A stretch of 64,000 nt of DNA, from NCBI RefSeq assembly GCF_030848805.1, contig NC_092362.1:4340001-4404000 (forward strand), in the 5' to 3' direction. Both the position numbers and the translations under genes were made by a program. Positions 1-10,936 of this stretch are shown piece after piece; position 1 is the stretch's first letter; every line of letters starts with the position of its first letter. This stretch comes from Temnothorax longispinosus (Eukaryota > Arthropoda > Insecta > Hymenoptera > Formicidae). The notes beneath the pieces were generated by a model. It saw nothing but the letters and a program-made list of their open reading frames with translations. It did no database searches and had not been told where the DNA came from.

Positions 1-2538
1 TTAACTCGATCATCGTAAATCCTACGAAATTATTTTCGAAGTTTTACATTTTAACCCTTTGACTGCTAACAGCGCCTATGGGCGACCTCACCCTGGCGAA
101 AGTTTTCACTGTGTACTAACAAATTTTAATCAATAAATGTTACAGTCGGTAATGTAAATAGCGTACAAGCTTCAAACAAGTCTTATAAAAGATAACTTTC
201 AGACGTCTTGAAGGCTTTTTAAGACGTCTTTCGGTAAAGTCTTAAAAACGTCTTTTGGGGGACACACATGTTGTCTGGGAAGCTAATTTTTGGTCTGTGA
301 AACATCGAATAATAAAAATAAGACTTATCACGTAATAATTCAGAACGTTTAAAAAATCGTAAAAAATCTCTGATAAATACTAATGTCATTATAGTCCAAC
401 AGTATTATCGAGATGTTTTCAAGTATGATTGAACACTTTTTCGTTACAAACTTCCTGAATTATGAGCCAATTTTAACTTGATTGAGCGTTTTCACGACCG
501 AAATTGTGCCTTATTGTTTTCTTTTATCAATCTATATTATTCCACAGGTTCACCTAACTCGGCGTCTCAAAACCTCCTCACCACCCTACCGCGGGGTGGA
601 TCAACCCTCGCAACTGCGCAGGTGTATCGCACCGGCTCACCTTCTTATCAACATCTCCGAAAAGCCAGTCACGCCAGAAGGAAGGTCTGGCTCGCCTTAC
701 ATCTTCCTTCGCACCTTTCCCTCTTCTTCATTTTCCGCGAATATCGGTTCGGAGACGATCACCCCCCCGCTCTTTTCGATCATCACCACCTCGCATCCTT
801 CGAAAGGGCAATCGTTGGGTAGGACGATGCGATGGGCGAGGGCAAAAGCGACCGTCCCGGCAAAAGGTAACATTTCGCGCTGCTTCTTGCCACTCGATCG
901 AAGTGTACACGTTACGTCGTTTAATTAATCCCTCAGCTCGGACGTGTAAAATAATTATTTACTCACTCGTATTGCTGTGCTTATTCCTGCAAAGAATTAA
1001 ATCACCGAATTCGCGACATAAAGACATTAGTCCGATTAAAACGTCAGTATTATGTCAAAAATAATAATATTGTACGCAATTATCCAAAATTTATTTTTCT
1101 CTTGTTTAAACAAATGGTTTATATATAAGGAACAACCGCCGATTAAAATAAACTTTTCGTAATGTTGAATGAAAAATAATGTTTTCACCACTTTCCCTTT
1201 CCGCATTTTTCTGTATTGAGATAATACATTAAGATCTTGATAGAAATGACTGTGGTGGTTACTTTTCACATTCTTTTTTGAACCTTACTTTTCCTTAAAT
1301 TCTTACTTAGTATTATTATTTTGATTAATTTATTTTATTTTTCTCTTGTTTTTGAAGAATTTTCTTCTATAAGTAAGTAAGTAAATTAATGCAGTTACAG
1401 TAACATGCAGATAGACAGGAATAAAATACATTTTATAAATAGTAAACGTGTTGCGTCAATGTATAGCACATTTTACAATATGTAAGGCATTGTACGTGCT
1501 CTGTGTAATACATGGAATATCCACAATTAGATGGTCATAAGTAACAATCTATTAATCGACATTGAAGATTTATGGTTATCGATATCATATTAACTTAATT
1601 TAACCATTTTTGCGCAATACTTTCGAGAATCTTTTTCAATTTGATAAGTGGCAAGCACTTCGCAGGTGTGCTTTCAACTAAATGATCATCGCCGTTTAAT
1701 CCCATTTACCCCGATCGTTAGATCACGCCTAGACAATTTAATAGCTTAAACGAGATGGATGTCGATTACTGCATTAATTTTACAAAGTAATGCGGTAAAA
1801 AGGTGTTCCATCACAGTTATACGTGGCGATGCAGTATTTTGGGATTAGGGGTTAAATAAAGTATACAGATAATATGGTTAAAGTATCGCCAAATAAAATA
1901 TTTAATTCGATCCGTTCGAGCATCTAATTAGCGCCTACTGATCTGTGAAGCGTGTGGCGATAAGAGACGAGATAGGTGAGACTTTTGATGGCCACGGCCT
2001 GGATTCCTCCCAAGGAAAGCTCGCGTGCAAGCCACCGTAGGGTGCCTCTGTAAAATGCGTTCAGATTGAATCACGCACGAAGACCGTAGAATAACTGACC
2101 GGCCGGCGGGTCCGGCGGCACGTCGAATCGCATGTCGGCCAAGTGCGTGCGACCACGTGGCGCGGACATTAATTTAGCCGCGCATACAGATTTGTCGTGC
2201 GGAGAAAGTCGTGGTGGTAGGGTAGGATCCGTTAAAATCGGGGCCATTGGGTCGAGCAAAACGAAACCTCGGTATTACGAATCGACCAGGGAGCACAGTG
2301 AACGAGCGAGCTGCGAGAGAGAGAAAGAGAGGAAAGAAAAGAAAGAGAAAAAAAACAGAAACGATACAATTTGCCGAGCAAAACGGCGCCGAAACAAGCT
2401 TGTCAGATCCAAATTGTCGATTCGCTTTATCTAATTTCTTATGCGGAAGGGTGTAAAGCGGAGGGGAGGAAAAATCTCTACGTATAGCGTGCGATATAAT
2501 TGCAAAAGTTTTTTTTCAGCCGCGAAGCAAAAAATATC
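1..2538. other. intergenic region, no supported gene
   Basis: No ORF here reads like a conserved protein. The 560-920 stretch is richer in GC and open on both strands, but no splice sites or known motif support an exon. Positions 51-76 read TTAA followed by CCCTTTGACTGC, which looks like one end of a piggyBac-type element; no matching second end was found. A CACGTG E-box core sits at about 2154-2159 inside a CpG-rich patch (2090-2260). Short AGACGTCTT-like words repeat at 200-260. The rest is AT-rich sequence in which I see nothing. Confidence 0.5.
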
Positions 2539-2620
2539 TGGCAACGGTGGGATTCGAACCCACGCCTCCGAAGAGACTGGTGCCTTAAACCAGCGCCTTA
2601 GACCGCTCGGCCACGTTACC
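2539..2620 (-). tRNA. tRNA-Leu (anticodon AAG)
   Basis: Read on the minus strand this is an 82-nt cloverleaf. The acceptor stem GGTAACG pairs with CGTTGCC, with one G-U pair. The anticodon arm is CTGGT-TTAAGGC-ACCAG, giving anticodon AAG. It has the long variable arm expected of a class II leucine tRNA, and the B-box GGTTCGAATCC is intact. There is no intron. The minus-strand transcript runs into six T residues just past the gene (plus strand 2529-2534), a normal RNA polymerase III terminator. CCA is not encoded, as expected in eukaryotes. All arms pair, so the gene looks functional. Confidence 0.97.
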
Positions 2621-4142
2621 ACGTTGAATGTAATATCTTTCTCGCGACGACATGTTGGGCGTCTTGTGCCGCTCCGGCACTCTGGGGTCCGGATAGCTGT
2701 GGGGGAGTGACAGGGACAATTAGAACATTTTTTTCCTTGATATAACACTTTAATAAAAGTCACTTTTAATCGAGTTTTACAATGGCTCTATTTATTCTAA
2801 ACGCGAGACTGCGAGATCCGTTCCTACTGTGCGTACCGCCTCTTTTGAACTTTCTCTCCTTTGTTTTTATCGACGGCTTTCCTTTTGTTGTTAGCTCGAA
2901 GTGGATCAAGGTCACAAGGTTATCCGGCCTGATCAGCTTTTCGTAGAACATTAGGTGTTGGACTACACTTATATAATTATGAATTCCACGAATACAATGT
3001 TTTCAACGACGGATACGAGGTGAAATGGGGGTACCACGCCCTCAGCTCGCCGCGGTAATTAAATTCTGTTGCGGTCCTAGGCCTAAGACGGGCCCGGCAG
3101 TGCAACGAATGTATTAAGGAATCCCTTGATTAAATGGGCAAATACCGGATGGCACGCGTGTATTTAGAAATAGAAGTTCAAAAGGAATAGAATTACAAAA
3201 AAAAATGAAAATAATAATAAGTGGATTGTTTTAGCTTACATATTAGCTTATATTTACCGTTTTATTATACGCATTACTATATGAATTATTTTACGCTTTA
3301 TTATATACATTATTTTACATGTTATTTTACGCATTTATTATACATATATTTACACTTGACATTAATTAAATTTTTTTTTAAACATGATTTATTTATATAT
3401 TTTGCATGGAAACCATTATCCAAAACAAATAACGTATAATTTCCGACACAATTTTTTTTTTAAAATAGTTTATTTATTTAAGTTTATATTAATAATTATA
3501 AAGATCATATTAATCATCTCAATTCTCGATCATCTTTATCATGTCTTCTTTCAGAGCACTATTATTAAAGAAGCGGGTTTTAGAATTTTATTGTACGATT
3601 TCGATCGTAATCCGAATTGCGACATTTCGGTGACATTTTGCGCATATCATGTTTATCTTCGACATAATTTCGCGAGGATTGACGTGCGCGCGAGCCATTA
3701 GGCCAGGATGAGATTTATTTTTCTAGCTCCGCGCGCATTTTGCAGATCGATTCGTCGCGTCTGGGAGAGCCGTTGTAACGGCATGTACGGTACCATCGTA
3801 CCACTCTTTTCCTGTTCCTCGTCCTCCCTGTCCTCCCTGTCCTCCTCGCCGTTGCACAAGCGGCCCGCCCTCCTATATCCTTAATTCGCGACTTCGGCTC
3901 TTCGTCATCTTCAGTAAGCTCAGGTTGTCCCTCCGCGTCATGTCGCGAATTGTCCTGTCCGCTCGGAATATCTGTCAAGCCGGTGGTCTAAATTAGCGAA
4001 GTTTTATATGAAAACTAAAAAAAAGACACTTGACAAATTATTTTCTTTAAAAGCAAAACGAAAAGATATCTAAATATTATCTAAAAATCTGTGAATAAAA
4101 TTTACTGTTAAACGGTGTCATTTTCCTACCGACTACAATTAG
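2621..4142. other. spacer between tRNA-Leu and the repeat-protein gene
   Basis: Mostly AT-rich. A minus-strand open frame of 87 codons (3715-3978) is rich in charged residues but matches nothing I know. It has no convincing splice context and overlaps where the next gene's 5' exon should lie. The first exon and start codon of the plus-strand gene that follows probably sit here or further upstream, but I could not identify them. A small tandem CCTCCCTGT repeat occurs near 3820-3845. Confidence 0.4.
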
Positions 4143-7100
4143 GCAAAGACCCTCCACTCGCCGCGTCGGCAAGGCGTCCTCGGATTCCGAGGTAGCGCAC
4201 GGTAAGGGCAAGGGCAAAGGGCGTAAGAGCAAGACCAAGGAGAGATGGCCGTTCCTCGAAGAACTGACGGTCGACGAGTTGGCCCGTTATCGGAGAAAAC
4301 GCGTGCAGGATCGACCGAAGGACAATCTGCAGTCTCATCCGGAATCGGGAGACCAGTGTTCCGGTTCTGAATATCAACGCGCGTTCGGTGCGAATGTTAA
4401 AGAGCTCTCTAAGGTATTCATAAAAAATGTACTTTACTCTCTCTTTCGAAAGGAATTTTTTCGTCATTTCTTGATTTCTTCAATTAATGAAATAAAACGT
4501 AGATAATTTTTAAATTATATTATAATTAATTAAAAGAAAGTTTTTAGCAAAATAATGTACGCGGTATTACATTACTTACTGTATTAGATAAAAGATAAGT
4601 ATACAAAGGAGAATTACTTGCGTTATTGGAACTAAAAGTTATATTATATAAGAATTATATTTTATACCAGAAATATTGACTTTCAAGTTTATGTAATTGT
4701 AATTCAAAATTTTTTTGCTCTTTGTGAGCAATAAGAAAAGCAGCCCTAATGAGTTGTGTGAATTTACTTTCTTTAATACTCTATATGTACTAGAAGATTA
4801 TGTAATAATTTATATTTAAATATGTACTTTTATGGTAGGAAAATTTCTGGCCTGAGGATTATATACGCGTAGATGGAACTCCCGAAAATGCGCAATCTTC
4901 GTATTGCATGGATCTTAAAGAACACGAAGCTGAGGTCGAGGATTCATCTGAAAAAAAGGAGAGTGATTCCGCCCAAGTGGTTCATGAAAACGAAGTAATG
5001 GAGACGGGAGTTCCGCAATTCGAAAGTTCATTCAGACGTCCATCGTTCAGAAGGTAAGCCTTTACTTATTGCTTGATATAAATTATAGCATAATTATGAA
5101 ATCGCGTACAATAAAAATAGATATTTTTGCAAATAGTAAGTGGGAAATATAATGATATATTGCTAATAGATAATATATTAGTATATTAATAATAGTAAAT
5201 GATAATATAATTTTTAGTAAAACATAGATTGTAAAATTAAAGAGCCAATGCTATAAAATACCCTTACATTACATCGTAGATTGATATCCAATTACAACTT
5301 AGCCATTCGTTTAGCAGAGTTCAGTTTATTTCACGAAAACTTCTTACCCGTCATAAATCGGCAAACTTATCGTATCGAACTATTCCGAAACACGCGAGTT
5401 TACGCAAATCGAAGAAGCATAAAACTGACTGTCATGCAACTAAATTGCCAACGGAATCGGCTTTTCACCCTTTTATACTCTTTGTCGGATCTCCGTGACA
5501 TTTAATAAAACGGACATACAATTCAAAGTGTCGCAATTTATGATAAATGGCTACGTAATAAGTTACCTTTTGTTGAGATGTCAATCCAAGCAAATAATTA
5601 AATTTTCTATAATAATGCATAATACAAAAATAATCCTACTTAAAATAACATATCAAAATATAATTTTACATTGAGCAATCTAAATTTTTGAAGTAATTAA
5701 TCGCGAGAATCGAATAGTTGAAGCAATTTAAAAAATGGAAATTATTTCAAATTGTTATAATCGACGCATTTTAATCGTCTACTTGCTTAGTAGTTTAATC
5801 ATCTATTAACATTAACAATCCATTGTTGTTGAATTGCGCAAAGGGGTACCAGCTTGAAGTGCGAGGGTGATTTTTATACCAATACGGAAACATATTCTGC
5901 GTATAGGCCTTATGAGGGCCAGCATCGTACTGAGCTTATACGTCGACCTACGTCCTTGAAAATGGAAGGCGATTTGGACACTATGACGGAGAAATGCGAG
6001 AAATTTATCGAGTGGCTCAACGTTAGCCGACCGGAACTCATGCGTGTACCCACTCACCTGAAGATGGAGGGTGAGCTGGAAACGGCGACGGAAAATCAGG
6101 ACAACTACGTCCCGTTCGTGGGGGTACGAAGGCCGGAATTGTTGAGGCGAAGCACGAACTTAAGGCTCGAGGGAGATACCTACTTCGTGCCAGAATATAC
6201 TGATGTGTTTAAAGACCACAGCGTGAAAGGTAATAGCATTAGATTTAATAACAAAAATAATAAATGGCATTAAATAAGAATGTCATCAAAAAGATACTTA
6301 AATTAAAAAAAAGATTCTCTTTTTTGGCTATGAGTTACAAGAATGATATTAAAGTTTCTATTTAAAATATATTTATAGTGAAATATAGTTGCTCTGCTTA
6401 GAGTTATTCTTTTTCCCTGTCGTCATTCCCTTTTCTTTGGAGTGCATATTACAGATAAACTGCAGCCACAAAAACCTCAGATACATTTAAAAGCTGGGGG
6501 AGACTTTTACCAAAACACAGAGAGCACCGAAAATTTCGTTCATCCTTGCGTTAAACAGGCACAAGAAATGGCTGAACGGGCTAAAGACAATAATGAAGAA
6601 GCCAGATGGATGAGAGGTCAAGAGGAGGAGGAGGAGCGAAGGAAGGATGAAGAGATGAAAATGTTAGTGTCAAAGTTAGAAGATCTAAATGGTCGGCCGC
6701 TGGAAATTCCCGAGTATCGTGACGCATACAAGGTACTTGCTAGATTTAAAAATTAATTTAATTAAAATCTATATTCAATTATGTTAATATAAGATATGCA
6801 TATAAGAATACATAGAACTGTGATATAGAATTACATAGAGTACAATTTTTAGGATTATCCACGTGAACGACCGAAGATCGCGAAGCCGGATGTCGAGATA
6901 GGTCGTGCTGATGGCTCAAAGGTGACCTCGCCATCGCGCTCCAAGTTTTCCATAAAGATCGACCAGGATCCAGAGTATCAGTCCAAGTATCTCGAGTATC
7001 CCCGAGATCGTCCAATCTACCGTAAACCACCGGCGCTGCTGCGACCGACGGGAGTGTCTTCTTCCGGTCGTAGTAGCGTGTGCTTCGGCAAACCGACTCA

Positions 7101-8089
7101 TCAGGAATGTTGTGCGTTTGAGTATGAGCCTACTAGCGAGGTGAAATCGCAGTATGTTCCTTATGGATACGTACCGAGGGTCGAGACGCTGAAGATGCCG
7201 GCTAATCTGCGGTTGGAGGGTAATCTTGAGCTTCAGCCGGAATACAGGAACGTTTATTGCGCAAGATACGATCGTCAAGGTCCCGATGAACTTAGAACTA
7301 CTTACGGCAGGAGCGATCGCAGTCCAACAAGGAAAGAGCATTACTGGTCGAGCAGTGGCGGTCGGTGCGACAAAACGAACATCGCGCAGGGACAGGACGC
7401 TTTTTGCGTATTAGACACGCGGATTCATGAGGATAATGTCATTGGGAAACCGCCGCCCGCTAGTAGAAGGTACATTTATCGGTATCTGAGAACGAATGTA
7501 AATCACGAGATTAATGTTAAACATCTTCTCTTCGGGAATTTAGAGACGTAAAAAGATCTCGAGGATCTAATATCTTGTTGAATTCGAAAACTTTCTACTT
7601 TGCTATTTACAAATTTTTTAAAAACTTTTTGCAATTGCGATTTTCAGAAGCTCCAAGTTGTCTCAAGCCGCAGCGGCGCCGAGACCGACGCAATTGGAAC
7701 TGACGGATCGTGCGATTGTCACGAGAACGCGATCTCCCAGTCCAACGTATCGTCTGCACGTCTGCGATGTCGACAATGAACGGCGAGGATTCGGTCGACT
7801 CGGACAGTCTTCCGGAAGAGTACGCAGCCCTTCGACCGACCGTGTGATTCAGGACGACGTCGCGAGACCATATTCGCCGAGCTTTGGCCGAGCTAGGCAG
7901 GATCGTCGCGTTAACGATCAACCATTCGTAATTTTAGATAACGCCTCGAAGAGCATATCAGGTAGAAGTAGCGAGCGCAGAAAACGTACCGACAGAAGCC
8001 TCGATGTTCCGGTACCGGTCTCTCGAGGAAGACCTAAAACGCCATCCAGATGGATGCCGCCATGGTACGACAATACGAATACGATCTAA
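4143..8089 (+). CDS. SAXO/MAP6-like repeat protein, 5' end not found
   Basis: Six coding exons join in frame: 4143-4413, 4839-5053, 5844-6229, 6455-6732, 6853-7469 and 7648-8089 (TAA). All introns are GT/AG. They give about 735 residues. The central part holds at least six copies of a module of roughly 30 residues. Its core is R-R-x-T-x-L-K-x-E-G-D/E followed by T-E or P-E and an aromatic residue, for example RRPTSLKMEGDLDT and PANLRLEGNLELQPEYR. Between modules lies a Glu-rich coiled-coil-like stretch (6590-6690). The N-terminal exon is basic and Lys/Gly-rich; the C-terminal exon is Arg/Ser/Pro-rich and likely disordered. Module shape and composition recall the microtubule-binding repeats of the SAXO (FAM154)/MAP6 group, which would place it on sperm or ciliary microtubules. 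That assignment is inference. Exon 1 must end in phase 2 and was not located. The gene is well supported, the function less so. Confidence 0.75.
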
Positions 8090-8536
8090 AGTCTGATCGA
8101 GAATATGAAAAGATATATTCTATTAAATCATAAACGAAACTGCCGTCTGAAACTTTTACGTTAGGTGATGGACATAGAACTGACGGCAAATTTAACACTG
8201 CCTATATCTTTACGTATAAAATAACTGGAATTAACCAGCCAAATTTATTTTTAAGTACTTATGTATACTATAGAGCTGAAGCTGCTACTAATCTTTAAAC
8301 GTGATGAAATCAATCTTTGGAAGATATGTTTTTCTAATGCTAGATTCAGATATTTTTTGTTTTCATTATGAGAAACACAAACGATCTTATTACTAGAAAG
8401 ACAAAACTCGGAATAGATCACATTTTGATCTAAATATGAGGTAAGAACGAGTAGATTTATATCCATATTATGTACAAAAAATTGTTAGAGACTCTTATCT
8501 GGTTTAATATGCCGAGCTAATTAATTGTTATAAACA

Positions 8537-8775
8537 GTAGATAATAAGTTACCTTATTACTGCCATTTGTTAATCTGTACGATCAAATAAATATAAATAG
8601 TATATAATAAAATGTACCTTATTACTGCCATTTGTTAATCTGTACGATCAAACAAATATAAACAATACCCAGCTTTAACTGGTCTTTTTTGAAGCATCGT
8701 ATTATTTCGTCGATATTAAAAACACGTTACGCGTTGCACTATTAAAGTCTATATATTAAAAATTATTAGGCCATT
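8537..8775. repeat. direct repeat copy A, with internal 65-bp tandem duplication
   Basis: This block matches 9450-9628 almost base for base, through the end at ATTAAAAATTATTAGG. Inside copy A the segment ACCTTATTACTGCCATTTG with its right flank (about 8551-8600) is repeated at about 8616-8660, a 65-bp tandem duplication missing from copy B. I do not recognise the family and see no terminal inverted repeats or target-site duplication. Confidence 0.85.
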
Positions 8776-9449
8776 TGATACATTTGATGATTCACTGAGA
8801 TTACTTTTTAGTTTTCTCATTTTATTCTCTCTTGCGTTACTAAAGATCCTTGAAGACTGAAGAACGTTGTTTTCTGAAATATATTCATCTATGAGCAGTT
8901 AAATTGACACATTGATTCTATGCATATTATTTCCTTATGTGCTTATCAATATCTTTGGTGTATATTCTTTCATATATATTATGTTCTGTTATTCATGTTT
9001 GATAAACGAGTTCCTTTTCTTGATAGAAATTAATACGATTGGTGGTCGATAACTTCAACATACTCAAAATCAGATAAATAAAGATACGTCTCACTTTCAT
9101 ATAATTGTCGATCTACGCTACGAGATTCATTTCCTTCAGAGAATTATTACTGCAAGACAGAGACGTTACAGATATCAAGGAAAGGATCTGTTTGGACTAA
9201 TCACTTTGTTCTTTACATTGTATTTGATACAGCTTACTTTCATTGTATGATCTTTTTTTATACGATACATATTTTCAATTGAGATACATATTCGAATACA
9301 CAGCCTCTGAACAGTCCATATCTTAGTTTTTTGTCTAGCTTCCTCATCAAATCATTTGACCTGGCTCATGCGTGAGCTGGTACGTAACACTGGCTAAATT
9401 CTTATCAGCCTTAACTATAGTATGAGAAACACATGTCTGGACACATAAA

Positions 9450-9628
9450 TAGTAGATAATAAGATACCTTATTACTGCCATTTGTTAATCTGTACGATCA
9501 AACAAATATAAACAATACCCAGCTTTAAGTGGTCTTTTTTGAAGCATCGTCGTATTATTTCGTCGATATTAAAATCACATTACGCGTTGCACTATTAAAG
9601 TCTATATATTAAAAATTATTAGGCTATT
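9450..9628. repeat. direct repeat copy B
   Basis: Same orientation as 8537-8775 and about 0.9 kb downstream of it. This copy lacks the internal tandem duplication, so it probably has the ancestral layout. It differs by a few substitutions and a 3-bp insertion (GTC) near 9550. Confidence 0.85.
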
Positions 9629-10540
9629 TATAGACATTGAATGATACGAAATCGTGGACGAATAAAAAAAAAGCGATTTCCGTAACGCGGTAAGTCGATA
9701 GTCGCGCTAATTGAGAAAGTTACAACTCGCTATAACTTTAATTAGATAATGCAATTCGGTTATCTCAACAAAGAATATCTTATGTATGTTTTAATTAATT
9801 GCAAACTGATATTGCACGTCCGCAAATCATATATTTCGTCACCCCTTTAATATATAGAATTTCATCGAGTTTAGTCTATTAATACCCGTTAAATTTAGTT
9901 TCCTACGTAATTATCCGGCATTGGAGAGGGAAGGGGGAATTTTCTCTCTGTGTAATACCATCGGTTCAATCGCGCAATTCAACATCGCGAATAAGAATTG
10001 ATTGGTCCGAATCAACCAGTTGTGCATAATTGCATGCTGGTATACACTTTTTCTAAGATCCTTTCAATTTGACGCCTTTCTTTCGGGGCGAAGAAATCGC
10101 ACGTTTCCTTTCCTCTCTTCTGATGAATAACTGCAGTATATTTGAGGAAGTAGACGTTTGATAATTCCGACTGAAAGCTCCTTTGCTGTGAGCAATTAAC
10201 TTTACTGTTTGCCGTGCCGCGTAATAATAGTACGGAATCAAACTCTTTTTTTTTTTATCCTTTTATATTTGACAATAACTTAGAGTTTCTCAACTGTGTA
10301 AATTATAAGGCTATGTATATGTATAGAACTTTCAGATTTATTGAATTATACAGTTCAACAAAAAATAACTCATCCTTTTCAGACGCAAGAAGGTAATCAT
10401 TTCCTGCCATTCTTTTTGTGCTCAATATCCCGGCCTTCAAAATGCTCCATTAGGCCATGATTCAAAAAATTTGAAGTTAAAGTTGCGAAAAAGAAGCAAA
10501 AGAAGCCTTCGGCGAGGCGGCCGTCATCGGCGTTGGAGTA

Positions 10541-10659
10541 AAGCCCCTTGCACAATAGGCGATAGCGATAGTGATAGCGACAGCGACAAAGTTGCCGATA
10601 AAGCTATACCTTGTTGCTGTCGCTATCGCTATCGCTATCGCCTATTGTGCAAGGGGCTT
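10541..10659. repeat. large inverted repeat (hairpin), arms about 50 bp
   Basis: The left arm starts AAGCCCCTTGCACAATAGGC and the right arm ends with its exact complement. The arms pair over about 43 positions with one mismatch (a G-U in RNA), then continue with a second mismatch to about 50 bp. The loop is about 19 nt. The inner stem is a run of period-6 GATAGC units. It lies 280 bp before the VRK-like start codon, so it may be within the promoter or the 5' UTR. It is most simply a short fold-back element. Confidence 0.9.
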
Positions 10660-10936
10660 AAATTCCCCTCTCAACCGGAATTATTGCGCGCGTATAGCTA
10701 CTTCAGCGCTTGTTGGTGGGGCGTCCGCCGAGTCGCGAGCATTTGAATTCCTTCGGTCGGGGTCATCATACTCATCATGTCTCAAAACTCAATTGCCTGT
10801 GTTGCCTGTCGTCAAGCCTCGCATTTATTCGCATTGTCGTGACGTTATTCACGATCTGTCGATCTGTCGATCGGTTCTGTTACGTGACGCGTCCAGTGAG
10901 CTGATCTTTGATTTCTTTGGACGATCCGAAGACGCG

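Larger units (their letters stand above)
8090..10540. other. spacer between the repeat-protein gene and the VRK-like gene
   Basis: No coding sequence is supported. The stretch contains a dispersed direct-repeat pair (separate entries) and AT-rich filler. The 10040-10240 stretch is open on the minus strand but shows no family features. Confidence 0.5.

Noticed and set aside
482..928. 148-codon plus-strand frame
   Set aside because: No family features, another open frame overlaps, and composition explains the lack of stops.
3715..3978. 87-codon minus-strand frame rich in charged residues
   Set aside because: No recognisable domain or partner exon; it lies where 5' sequence of the plus-strand repeat gene is expected.
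6916..7341. Minus-strand frame of 141 codons
   Set aside because: It is antisense to a well-supported exon of the repeat-protein gene.
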